Shown here: in pieces, positions 49,201 to 59,100 of the stretch
Layout of the letters: every line of letters begins with the position of its first letter
How positions within the stretch are numbered: position 1 is the stretch's first letter
Position numbers and translations under genes: made by a program
Assembly (NCBI RefSeq): GCF_029227915.1
Contig: NC_079878.1
Location: 21,227,501-21,291,500 of the forward strand
Direction: 5' to 3'
DNA length: 64,000 bases
DNA from: Hydractinia symbiolongicarpus
Lineage: Eukaryota > Cnidaria > Hydrozoa > Anthoathecata > Hydractiniidae
Notes under the pieces: generated by a model
What the model saw: the letters and a program-made list of their open reading frames with translations, nothing else
Told to the model about the DNA's origin: nothing
Database searches by the model: none

Positions 49201-50035
49201 GATAATTTAAAAACTGTAACATTTCGGTGAAAAGTTTGCTGGAATAGTAAGTTCGCGAAACACCTGGAAAGCTATTCACAAGTTTCGGTACGGTTTAGGA
49301 CCAGAATCATTGTAAACATTTATTTTAAAGTTGTTAATGCCTCGTGGATGTTGAATGTCGTTTTGTTTCGGAAATAATTCCATAGATAAAATTTTTTTCG
49401 GAATTGTAGAAATGTGAATTATTTTGTGCGAAAAAAAAACGCTTTTGAGGATTCGCAAAAGCATAAGTTTGTGCAAAAAGATTCGAAAGATCCGGGACAC
49501 TTTGTGTTTCCAAAGCTTAGTGTTACGTTAAAGTTTAACCAGTTATTCGCTGAAATACATTCTTACAAAACGGGTTGAAATAACTGACGTCATCTTCTGT
49601 GTGGGTAACTGGAGACCACCTGGGACCAAATTAAGACCAATTTCCTAAAGCTGGGTCAACCAACCTGTTTCGGAAAAGACGACTCGATGACGTCTTCAAA
49701 AAACTTTTAAATCCTCATATATTTTTAACCGTTCATCAAAACAGTTTAGTATTTCAAGCTCTACACAATAGAGGCAACGGATAAACAGTTTTGTTAAAAA
49801 AAGTTATTTACTATTTTGAGACTTGCTGATGTCAGCAAAATATTTAAACTCTCATATCTTCGCTGATCAAACTGGTCGATCCTATTTTTTTTTTTGCATA
49901 AGTGAATCTTTCCAGGGGTTTTGTCGACTAGTTCAGTATAATTTTGTTCTTTAGGTCTTCATCAACTTCGCGAAAAATCAACATTCTGAAGATCGAATCT
50001 TTAATAAAAAATTTTGTTCGTGCATGTGTTTCTAA
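24903..50035 (+). CDS. ABCA: ABCA-family lipid transporter, copy B (complete)
   Basis: Complete full-size ABC subfamily A transporter in 43 coding exons totalling 5,394 nt, i.e. 1,797 residues plus TAA. This is a typical length for ABCA3-like proteins. The order is TM1, large loop, TM2-6, NBD1, regulatory region, TM7, second loop, TM8-12, NBD2, C-terminal region. Exons are listed in the sub-entries. The start was chosen because the short exon 24903-24959 encodes [19 protein letters not shown], the usual ABCA N-terminus, and its donor joins in phase to the [14 protein letters not shown] exon. The gene lies head-to-tail with copy A and shares every exon border from exon 19 on. The expected role is ATP-driven lipid movement across plasma or vesicle membranes. 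Lipid type cannot be read from sequence. Confidence 0.94.
28972..31160 (+). CDS. ABCA: ABCA copy B exons 7-12: TM2-TM6
   Basis: Exons 28972-29071, 29147-29257, 29330-29473, 29594-29688, 29771-29884, 30960-31160. [12 protein letters not shown] precedes TM2 ([19 protein letters not shown]). The conserved coupling motif [15 protein letters not shown] then leads into TM3, then TM4 ([20 protein letters not shown]), TM5 ([15 protein letters not shown]) and TM6 ([20 protein letters not shown]). The E-K-x-x-R-L-K-E-x-M-x-M-M-G-L signature is diagnostic of the ABCA family. Confidence 0.93.
31274..34486 (+). CDS. ABCA: ABCA copy B exons 13-18: linker and NBD1
   Basis: Exons 31274-31490, 32964-33054, 33338-33528, 33666-33784, 33920-34066, 34397-34486 (residues about 452-737). 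The linker has [21 protein letters not shown], the usual ABCA pre-NBD1 motif. NBD1 motifs are Walker [12 protein letters not shown] (split after 33054), Q-loop [13 protein letters not shown], signature LSGGMKRKL, Walker [12 protein letters not shown] and the H-loop [15 protein letters not shown]. After the signature this protein reads KLCCAIAL where SVAIAL-type residues are usual; this is not a catalytic position. Confidence 0.94.
31491..32378 (+). other. Intron 13 of ABCA copy B, left part
   Basis: AT-rich intron. Around 31570-31690 are TTTCGCGA/TTTCGC-rich stretches resembling other repeats of this window (near 45640 and 50230). No exon is missing here, because exons 13 and 14 join in phase. 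Confidence 0.5.
32379..32804. mobile_element. MITE-like element in ABCA copy B intron 13
   Basis: Inverted ends GGGTTTCCACTCAAACGAA on the left and CATTTGAGTGGAAAC on the right, spaced about 420 bp, with secondary GATCAAAACGTT/AACGTTGATC pairing inside. The 67-codon open frame on the plus strand has no known motif. Exact ends and target duplication are not certain. Confidence 0.65.
34559..36181 (+). CDS. ABCA: ABCA copy B exons 19-21: regulatory region after NBD1
   Basis: Exons 34559-34743, 35418-35520, 36102-36181. They match copy A exons 424-608, 781-883 and 1375-1451. Exon 20 carries [17 protein letters not shown]. Exon 19 ends in a weak donor (AAG then GTTTTA), where copy A has GTATGT. 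Exon 21 is an acidic linker diverged in length and sequence from copy A. Confidence 0.9.
35700..36005 (+). repeat. G-run / C-run region in ABCA copy B intron 20
   Basis: Several uninterrupted G tracts of 6-17 bases (about 35716, 35769, 35825, 35857) lie in an imperfect repeat with GGATTTTTG/GAAATCCATAAAA. A C tract follows near 35990-36004. The G runs could form quadruplexes on the transcribed RNA or DNA. Exact tract lengths may be unreliable in assembly. Confidence 0.8.
37077..42795 (+). CDS. ABCA: ABCA copy B exons 22-33: second membrane domain
   Basis: Exons 37077-37351, 37428-37634, 37797-37882, 38087-38261, 38761-38883, 39497-39613, 39900-40070, 40922-41032, 41379-41473, 41594-41662, 42118-42256, 42727-42795. 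TM7 is [19 protein letters not shown] after [17 protein letters not shown]. The cysteine-bearing loop follows, then the [20 protein letters not shown] exon and the last helices. Exon 32 ends at a GC donor (GAG then GCATGT, 42257) where copy A uses GTTAGT. Reading frame and exon length (139 nt in both genes) support this border. Confidence 0.91.
44151..48207 (+). CDS. ABCA: ABCA copy B exons 34-40: NBD2
   Basis: Exons 44151-44243, 44499-44586, 45486-45619, 46167-46324, 47099-47165, 47237-47340, 48053-48207. Walker A LLGVNGAGKTT, Q-loop YCPQFDAL, signature [10 protein letters not shown], Walker [13 protein letters not shown] and H-loop [12 protein letters not shown] are all intact. Exon 37 differs from copy A at 4 of 158 bases and exon 38 at none of 67, much closer than the rest of the gene. 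Confidence 0.94.
44675..44816 (+). repeat. 20-bp tandem repeat in ABCA copy B intron 35
   Basis: Seven units of AATTTTTAGAAATTTAAGCC or close variants (TTGGAAATTTGAGCC), ending in a T run at 44815. Near-perfect direct tandem array without spacers. Confidence 0.9.
45643..46010. mobile_element. MITE-like element in ABCA copy B intron 36
   Basis: Left end AGGAATAAAGAGTTTGCGG pairs imperfectly with right end CCGCAAACACTTCTTTCCT. The interior has repeated TTTTGCGGGAATAAAC-type motifs. The same motif set appears at 50231-50540, indicating a family. Confidence 0.6.
46533..46998 (+). mobile_element. Three head-to-tail short Helitron-like units in ABCA copy B intron 37
   Basis: Units 46533-46705 (173 bp), 46706-46879 (174 bp) and 46880-46998 (119 bp, shortened). 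Each starts TCTC(TTT)AATAATA and ends with a hairpin (CCCGTGG, short T-rich loop, CCACGGG), a few bases, then CTAG (CTTG in the last). A 3' hairpin just before CTRR and a 5' TC are hallmarks of Helitrons. Successive units abut exactly at CTAG/TCTC. No Rep/helicase is encoded, so these would be non-autonomous copies. Copy A lacks them. Confidence 0.72.
48436..50035 (+). CDS. ABCA: ABCA copy B exons 41-43: C-terminal region
   Basis: Exons 48436-48608, 49010-49135, 49955-50035. A serine-rich variable linker takes the place of the polyglutamine of copy A. Then come the conserved [11 protein letters not shown] and VFINFAK motifs and a tail ending KKFCSCMCF before TAA. The tail keeps the Cys-x-Cys-Phe end of copy A. 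Confidence 0.9.
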
Positions 50036-50230
50036 GAGGGAGATGTAATGGTGAAAATGTTGTATATGTACGTTTTTAATTTTTATCATCCAGCCATTTT
50101 TTTTTTTAGTTTTTCTTTAACTAAACACCGACACCAAAACTGCATTTTACTTCAACTACTAAGTATATTTTTTGGTCAATAACTTCACTCTTACACTTGA
50201 ATTATTTAACACTGAAATCAAGCTATTTCA
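50036..50230 (+). other. 3' flank of ABCA copy B
   Basis: AT-rich presumed 3' UTR. No AATAAA lies immediately after the stop; one occurs near 50746. Confidence 0.4.
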
Positions 50231-50540
50231 GGGAAATTGTTTGCGAAAAAAACATTGCAGTTCTACAAGAAAAACAAAACAAATAATTCCTAATATACTT
50301 GTTATTGACACTTATTTTCAGTTCCAACTAGTTTTTTTATGATTTTGTCTCCTCAGAGCGAAATTTTCAGAGACCATTTCTAATTGGAAAATGTTGCGGG
50401 AATAAACTTTTGCGGTTCAGCGAAATTTGAACGTTTTGCGGGTGAAAAAATGCCGGTTCACGATTGATTGTACTTACTAAGAAATAAACTTTTGCGAATT
50501 TTCCAAAAACCGAGAAAGTTTCTTCCGCAAACACTTCCCT
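50231..50540. mobile_element. MITE-like element, same family as 45643-46010
   Basis: Left GGGAAATTGTTTGCG and right CCGCAAACACTTCCC are imperfect inverted ends. The interior repeats GCGGGAATAAACTTTTGCG motifs shared with the intron 36 element. Its ends lie close to the ABCA copy B 3' end. Confidence 0.55.
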
Positions 50541-51212
50541 TATAGTAATAAAAACGTTTCCTTCCATCCTCATAGCTTGGACGTTTGCGCTGATATACAT
50601 AATTGTAAATTTGCATTGTATATGCTCTTTAGTTTATATTTGTTATATACTTTAATTTTTTTAGAAAGTAGTTTTTAATTGGCACGTTTTATTAATCTTA
50701 TTTGGCCTGGGGTTTTGCGAGCATTTAAGTGGATAAATAAAAGTTCTTTAAAATATCTTGAATAATCTTGGATCGGATGTCATGAACTTTTATTTCGTTG
50801 CAGAATTATTGAACCGTATTTGTATAGGTTTTTGGGGGTCCTCGGGCGGAAAATGCCCGCAGTCCATAACTTTTCAACAGGTTATACTTATGGCATAAAA
50901 CTTTGCAAACTTTCGGGGACAACTTCTTTCAATTTCATTCAAAGGTTGTGTATTGACGTTAAACCCTGTTCGAGCGAGAGGACTGAAATTAAGGTCTTTC
51001 TAACCCCCAAAAAGCTTTGGTTAAAACAGGGTTAAAATATTTATTTGGTCCCCAAAATGTTACGTATAATAAAGCTGCTGAAATTACCAGCACATAAATA
51101 CCTGACAAGGTGTCCACTCTCCAGAAATTTTTAAAATATTAAGATTTTTTAGTGTGTTCCTGGGTTCATAAAATATCAATGGAGGGAAATGTCATAAATT
51201 TTTATCAAATAC
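50541..51212. other. Intergenic spacer, no gene seen
   Basis: No supported coding region. An AATAAA near 50746 could serve ABCA copy B if its 3' UTR is long. Confidence 0.4.
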
Positions 51213-51545
51213 CGTAATGCTTTAAATAAACGCCCCCTTCTATTAAACGCCCCCTCTAATAGACGCCCCTCCCTCATAAGGGACGTTTATTTGAGGCGAT
51301 AGTAAAAGTATACTTACTTTTCTCCTAAATCTTAGGTTTAAGGTTGGAAATTTAGTTTTTCGCTTTTGAAATTCATTCTCAAAAACATGTGAATATCTCC
51401 TATTTTCTGTTGTGAAGATATATATTATAGGTATCCTTAAAAACTGCAAAAGAGACGAAGTGTAAAAAATTTAATACATGGCCCCTTCTTTTAAACGCCC
51501 CCCCCCCCTGAATAAAGACCCCGGGCGTTTATTCGAAGGAGTTAA
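51213..51545. mobile_element. MITE-like element with AAATAAACGCCC ends
   Basis: TAATGCTTTAAATAAACGCCC on the left is mirrored by GGGCGTTTATTCGAAGGAGT on the right, and the internal AAACGCCCC motif recurs several times in both orientations. About 330 bp, non-coding. A related motif cluster sits in the copy A intron at 10295-10375. Confidence 0.6.
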
Positions 51546-54500
51546 TGTTGAGTGGATACCCTGATATGGTTTTCTATTGCACTGAAATAACACTACTTTG
51601 GAACTTGTATTGTTTTATTTATATTGTTGATTTTTTGTAGCAGTCGGATGGCATAAATTTACGGTGATTTAGAGGAAAGAATATTCCTTAGTAGTTCTCG
51701 CGTTGCTCTAAATCCAAGTTTGTGTCCCTTATAGAGAGGTTTCGCTGCACTTCTATGTGAAACAAAAGATAATTTTATCTTAAATTTCTCGTGGATAAAT
51801 TTTCGCGACGAAAGGATAACAGAAAGAGGAAACAAAAAAAAAACTACAGTAAACTATTCGTTTATAACGCCGATAGTCTTTCCAACACGCATAATTTTGT
51901 AAAATATTCACGAATGATGAAATTCGGAAAATTTCGCGCGGATTAATTTTCGCAAAAGTTTAAGGTAGTTTTTCTTCTATTATTTTTTAATTCGCCTTGC
52001 TCAACCGAAAATAACCTTATTTATTTTCTAAACTCCATGTGGGACAAAATAACGCGGTATTAGTAGTGTAGTAGATGGTGTCGTCTTAGTTTTCAGAAGA
52101 GTTGTACAAGTTCGTAAAGTGTAAAAATACGAATGTAAATCATATCTGGCCTAATTGTCGTTAGCAATATGCCCATTGGCTTCTCTGCTAAGGTCTGTGT
52201 TAACGATATTGAATTTTTAACTCATCCTCCTGCTTAGCAATAAGCTTTCGTGGATCCTCTACTAAGCTACTACTTTGACTTAGCTAACAGTCAGCATTAT
52301 TTTCATCGTAATACCATTTCATCGTAATCTTTATTACACAGTAATATCGGTTTTTCTAGACTTTTTCAGAATCGTTGCAATTTTTTACGTCGTTAAAAAA
52401 AATATATGTACATAATATAAAATAAACAACCAGCAATTAGAAGGTATTCGCCTTTTTTCTACTGATTTAAGTGCAAGTTTTACTTAGAGATTTGCCATTT
52501 CCAGGATAAAAACTCTCCGGTACCTCGCAGCCACATGAGTTTGGTTTCATTTACTTATTTTCCGAAAAGATAGAAACAGCATATTTCTAAGCTTAATGTA
52601 AGGCAACTACCTTATCATTTTTACAGCGTGTTAGGGGGTGGGTGTGTAACGGCACACGAATATTACGTAACGAAAATAAATACGATTTTTAAAGTCTCAT
52701 CGTCCTTGGTATACATACCAATATCGCTAAATTCGTGGTTATGAGTCCTGATTTTAAAGTTGCTGTTTTTGAGTTTTTAAACTGGTACTCGGAGTGCTTA
52801 TTCAGGCTGGACGTATATTTGGTTATTGAGTGCTTAGTTAAAAATTTGAGAATAAGTATTCTCGCACCCTGAGCTCTTTGAAATAAAGCTTGATTTTCAA
52901 AACGAAAGAAATATAAGAAATCGGTAACAAACAAACAAAAGCTCACATCACACAGTCGCGCCTTGCCTGACACCCGTTTTTCAAGAGGTAGAATTGCAAA
53001 GTTTAGCTGAAAAAAAGAAAATTAAGTTTGTAATTTTCGTCGGAATTAGTGTACGATAATATATTTTTTTATTTACTTGAAAAGGTTGAAGCAGATCGTT
53101 ACAAACCTGAATCCATCTCTCTTTTTCTTCTCTTCTTTTTCTTTTCTATAAAATTCTTTCAAAAACCATCTAAACACGCAATAATGATAAACTTTATAAA
53201 ACTCTTTTCGTTTCTCTCGGTCTAATGATTGTTGTTGTTGATTTCATTCGAATGACATCGAATATTCCCGCCACAAAAGACAAACTTGGACCCAGTGTAT
53301 AGCCATAGCAGACGAATGATCGTAAAATTAACCTTGTTCCCAGGGCATTGTGCCTTATTGATGAGTTTGATAGCAATGGCGAAAAGGGTCTATCAAAGTG
53401 TGGTCACATGATTGCTTATAATTTTTTTAAATTATGTCTAAAATTTGCAAAAAATTAAATCAACTCTGCGCGGAAGTATTTTTGTAAACAAGAAACAATA
53501 ATGGTGGACGATTTATAGGTCAGCTAAAATTTTGCATCAACGTTGGGAAGGCTCATATGTTGAAAAAAGATAGCATTTTTAGTTTCGGTACACAAATACA
53601 TCAAGATAGGTAATTGACTACCATATTCGAGGTGTTTGTCCTTCTCCTAGCTGACCGGCCATATTTATATCGATTGTTGTTGAATTTACTATTCTACTTC
53701 TTGGGAACACAACCGTAATGTCGCAAGTAAATCTTTGAGTTTGTTTTCATCAAGATCTTGGTTGTGTTGTGTAATACACTGGCTAATTAAATATAAAACA
53801 TACCTTATAATTTAAAGGAAAAATTCTTGACCTTAAACTTGTTATGGTGTATCTGCACCAATGAGCATAACATATATCCATATAACCTATATACTTGTGA
53901 ATTTCAGGATGTAGGCCTGGAAGAACCAGCGTTGTGTAGTCGATGTAGCACTTCCGATGGCCTTTTTTCATGTGTCATTTGCGTTTCCCACAAAATGTCT
54001 GAAACGTTATTTACAGAAATGCTTTGATTCTCCACACCGCATACTTTAACATGCGCTCAACTCGCTTTCCTCGCTAGCTTAGCGCTGCAAAAAAAATTAG
54101 CGAGTTTTTAAAACGGTAACATGCTTAAAAAGCAAGAAAAAAAGAAATTTTAGACAAATCTGTTTGCTGAAATGAAAAAATGCAACTTTTCCATCTTTAA
54201 TTGAAATTCTAACATATATGTATTCAAAATTGCTGCAACAAAACTGCTGCGCCAAAACAGTCAAAGAAGTGAAAATAGTACAGATGCGGAAATAATAGAG
54301 TAAATCCATGATTTTTTTACGCACCCTTTACTGTCAAATGGGCTTCTCTTGCGCTGAACTCTTTCGTGAACTCAGTTGTTTCAAAAGTTGTATTGCTTGA
54401 GCTAGAAGAGTTCTGACCGAAGCAATTTCCGCGAGATTCAATTTTCGTAAATTTTGCGATTTCGTAAATCAAAATTCGATTTTTTAGTAAGAATTTAGTT

Positions 54501-55032
54501 TTGCGAATAGATAGTTTCAATATATATCGGGAGAATTTTTTTTTCACGAAGGGAAAATCAGTCTTAAATATTTTTCTACTAAAATCCATCATTGGTTTAA
54601 GGGGCCTTAGGACCTGTGTAGAAATTCACCGACTGTTGACAACACTCTCCATTTCTACGGTTGCAATTTACATGTCAGCGAAAGAAAAAATTATTTCGGT
54701 TAAATAACAAATGCATAATATCCTTAAATTTTTGGAAAAACAAGGTTTTAAAAAAAAAAAAATTCAAGAGAATTTAAAAGAAGTTGACAAAAATGTTCGC
54801 GAAAATTTTCTTATAAGGAGCGTAATCTTAAAAAAAACAAGAGAGCAAAAGTTAAAAATTAACATATTAAAAGTTAGTTTAATAATACAGTTTGAGTTTG
54901 TTTATGTTATTTTCTTCTTTAGGATAGAAGTTTCTTTTCGCGAGCTTTCAGTACACAGTTTGGCTCTCACGCCACATTCTATGTAACAAATTTGCGCACG
55001 ATCGTGCTTTGTGAAAGAACAAGCTTATGATG
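51546..55032. other. Spacer between convergent ABCA copy B and CWC22 genes
   Basis: AT-rich with dispersed TTCGCGAAAA/TTTCGCG motifs (about 51790-51960, 54420-54560) that look like degraded copies of the window's small repeats. Open frames up to about 94 codons on both strands show no domain or splice-consistent coding pattern. No gene supported. Confidence 0.5.
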
Positions 55033-56160
55033 TCATCTTTTTCTTCTCTCTTTCGATCTACCATTTTCCCTGTCCTCACGTGATCTTCTTTCATGTGACC
55101 TTGTCTCGCCACGTGACCTATCTTTACTTGAGGAATGCTCTCTTTTAGGACTTCTCTTTCGTTTTTCTCGGTTACGTTCTGGTGTTGAGTCACGTCGTCG
55201 CCTAAAAAACAAACAACGTGAAGTTTAGCAACAACTGAAGAAGAACGGGATAACCTATAAACATTTATTATATCGTCGCTTGTTGTCTATGGTCAATGAT
55301 ATTCGAATTGCCATTTGTGAAGGCGTTGCAACGTTATACACGTCATATATATTCTTATTTATCACCACAAAAATGACGTTAGAGGCAAGGAAAGGCGCTC
55401 TAGGAAAAAATGCTTTATACATTAAAAAAAACATTGTGAAGTGTTATATCCACAGGAATAATTTCACAAATTTTTAAATATAAAAAACAACAACGAAATT
55501 TTTCTTCTGACAGTAGATCAAGTAACGAAGACGCGCAAAAAAAAAAGTTTACCTTGTCGGTTGCGTTTTCTCTTTTTTTCGTTGATGAGATTCATCTTCT
55601 GATTCTGAATCCGAAGAGTCTAAAAACGTAAAAATAAATAACCTAGATACTAGATTCTTTCTAAGAAAACATTTTGAAACATAAACTAGTATAGCCAACC
55701 TATAATTTGAATCACTCTAAACAATTACAAATTTCTCAGTAAATAGGTTTAATGGTAGAACGTGTACAGAATTTCCAAAAAAAAAAAAGACTGCTTTATC
55801 AAAGTAGTGAACTTAGCTCTTCATTTAATTATTCATCTTGAAAATGCCAATTTAACAGCACAATAATAGCACAAATATAATTCCAAAAATGATAGACTAA
55901 AAAAGTCTGGAAACTTCTTTATTTTACAAGAAAACACTTGCGTAAGAAAATTCAAATTGAATACTATTAGTCAACCACACAAATACTCACACAAGAATCA
56001 AAGTAACAATAGTACAGTTGTACCTGAACTCGAACTGGAATCAGAAGAACTACTATCTGATGATGATGATGATGATGACGATTCTTCTGCCGCAGCAGCG
56101 ACTTGTTGAGCAAGAGCGTTCACTTTAGGCATATTTTTTAAATGCTGTCGTAACTCATCA
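55033..56160 (-). CDS. CWC22: CWC22 C-terminal Ser/Asp and Arg/Ser-rich tail (exons 56024-56160, 55553-55619, 55033-55201)
   Basis: After [15 protein letters not shown] the tail becomes a run of serines with interspersed aspartates (8 consecutive Ser near 56070), then [12 protein letters not shown], then a basic RS/RE-type stretch ending SKERRKR. This is the disordered phospho-type tail known from CWC22 proteins. The last exon's real frame ends with TGA at 55033-55035; another open frame over the same bases is a shadow. Confidence 0.92.
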
Positions 56161-59100
56161 CTGAAATGCAATCGTAATGAAGAGTTAATTTGAGTTAAAC
56201 TACATGTTGAAGTACCACACGTGAAGAAGAAAAACAACAAGAAATACTACTCACGTTAGACCGCCTAAACCGATTGCTGTGAAGAAGTTAATCGAAAATC
56301 GTGTGTCACGCGGATTGTCACGTGGGAAAATACCTTCCAAATAAGGAGCGACAATACTAAAAAGCAAAGACGACATATATACTATGCATTATTTAGTTAG
56401 AACTACTAGCTGACAAGATATATTTTAGTATCTTAAAGTCGGTTTCTATCAACATAAAAAATTTTCTGAGCAGCTGTTGTAAACCAGTCACTATAACGAT
56501 TTTATTGGAAACCCATTGTGTACAATAAGGTGACGCAAGAGATGTTGTAGAGATTTTTCCATTGTTACAACGGTTTCACAACAAATATGCATTTTAATCA
56601 ACCTTAAAAAACAAGAACTCCAAACAGAAAGAGATATAAACTACCCAATATTTGTTAAATTAAAAACTTTAACATTTGTGCATGCCGCTGAGCGCAAGCA
56701 TTGCGCTTTTTTAGCAAAACACGAACAAGCTACATAAACATGATATATTTACTGGGTGTGGTACAAGACATATGATGGCCTATGTACCACTGTAAAAAAT
56801 ATCAGACAACTTTTATTAATTTAATATTTCAGCAAAATAAACTTAAAAAAAAACCGATTTACATACGGATCGTTGAGTCGTTTCTTAAATTTCGGAATAC
56901 CAAGATACTCTGCTAACTCTTGAAACAAAATCTTGATGAAAATTCGACTAAAAAGAAATATTTATTTAATTTGAAAAAATAACAATAACTAGCTTTTGCA
57001 ATGTAACTGCACCGTAATCTAAAAACTTTAACGTAAATTGTTTACCCTTGGATGCGGATCCAACCAAAAGTCCCCACATTTAAACGAAAACATAATAGTT
57101 TAAAAAATAGTTTTTATTCGTTTTTATTTGTTTACTTTTATATCCTATTACATATAAAATTTAAAAATTATCACTTTCGTATTATACCAAAATTATACAG
57201 ATTTATTAAGCTTACATAATTTATACGAATTCGAAAAATTGTCATGAATTTAAAGGAATCCGGAAAACACTTTTTCAGAAGCTTTTCCGTTTTTTTTATT
57301 GTTTTTATGCTAAATCTGGATAAATTTACGTAATCTAGTGTAATTGCAAAACGTATAATTTCTATTTTTACTGGACTCATAAATTTAGATAAATTTACTT
57401 TAGTGTAAACGCAGTATTAGTAATGCATACCTTGAACTGGTTGTATCGTCTTCGTTTAGCTTGATACATTCCATTACCTATACCAAGAAATAAAATGTTA
57501 ATAGAACAAGTAATAACACATGTGTAATAAAAATTCATTTATTACAGAAAGCTTGCGTAACTTGAGTTTAAGCTATAGTTTCATGCAGGTACTATTTTAG
57601 TTCAAATCTATTTCATCGCGTATTTACAACTGATAACTATAAGTAACAGCTTTATCGTCCCCAGGGCAGAGCTTTGACAGGTTGGGGAAGCTTTAACTTC
57701 TTTGAGGACTCTATTCTTATGGTTGGCTCTTCCATCCCTCCGTCGGTAGCTAAGTTACATTACCCGCTAGAGGTACGTAGCTATATCATTGCTCTAACTT
57801 GCTTGCCTGCCACGCACGCCAATTGGCGGTCAGTAGATGCCACCAAATTGTGCTGAAAGCACTAAATCCAAAGGGCGTAGGGTTTGAGACTCGAACCTGC
57901 AACCTAATGCTTACAAATCGAATGCTCTACCACGACACTATCTTCGCTTGAGATAAAAACGATAAGAAAAAGAGAACATACTGTCCATGATATAGCATCA
58001 CTGTGTAGAAGATGTGCGAAGAATTTAGCTGTGTTTCTTAACTTGTTCGTTTCCAGGTGATGACATGACTCATACTACATAAAAAAATATAAATAAAAAC
58101 TTCAGTTTAAAAACACCTACACTGTATAGAGAAGCTAGAAAAACTGATGACATCATACCTGCTCGGCAAATATAATCACATATTGTTCCATGAATTCTTT
58201 TTTCAACAAACAAAACCTCTATTGTGAAGAAATAAATAAAAATAAAAACAAATACTTTTTTTGCTATCTCGCAGAAAAACGTTTTTTTCTTAATTTTTGC
58301 CAAAATTTTAGCGTCTGAAGTAATTGTCTTATCTTAAGATAATTGCTTGTTACTGCAGTAGGAAACATTGATATATTGACTAAGAACTAATCGTTGATCC
58401 TTATCCAGAGAAACTCCCTACTCTGTCATTTTAACTTTGTTGTAATAGGATTACAAAAGGTTTTACTTAGACATTATTAGAGAATATGCGTTTGTTATTG
58501 ACATACCTGACCAAGTAAACCAAAAAATTTTTCATATGATCTTTGTTGAGCACAACATTCGACAACCATTGCACAAAATTCATGCTGCAATGAAACAACA
58601 AACAAATTATACACCCAAAAGCAGCTCTAACAACAGGCTGAAAAAAATCTATTTTATTTATCAGATTTGCAGATTAATTTTATCATTAATTGACTATTAA
58701 TCAAGATATTCCAGGTTTTTCACTGTTTTTGTGAGTGTGTTTTCAAAATTTTACATTTATTCATATTTTAAGGTTCACAAATACACAAGAAAAAATACCT
58801 AGGTCCAATCAAGAAGAAGGAAAAAATCTAAACTGTAAAACAAGTATTTGGAAAAAATTACATCCACAGTAACAAGAGACAACTTTATCGGAGAAAAAAC
58901 AGTGAGAAGAAAAATAATCAAATAGATTTGAATTTGCATTGATTTGATTTTTTATTTGGTTACTGTTAACAACTACAATAACAAAAACGAAAAGAATACC
59001 TCTTGGCCTGGTTTTATATTCAGTTTCATCATTTTATGCGCACACTCTTCAAAGTCCAAACTAAAGACAATACACACAAAATAAGAAAAATAGTTACTGC

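Noticed and set aside
53827-54027. 66-codon cysteine-containing frame between ABCA copy B and CWC22
   Set aside because: The cysteine spacing matches no zinc-finger pattern I recognise, and no splice or conservation evidence supports a gene.
54948-55193. 81-codon minus-strand frame starting [10 protein letters not shown]
   Set aside because: It is an out-of-frame shadow of the last CWC22 exon, whose correct frame is the RS-rich tail.
57880-57955. Possible tRNA gene on the minus strand
   Set aside because: A and B boxes are present, but the anticodon and acceptor stems do not pair convincingly. A SINE head fits better.
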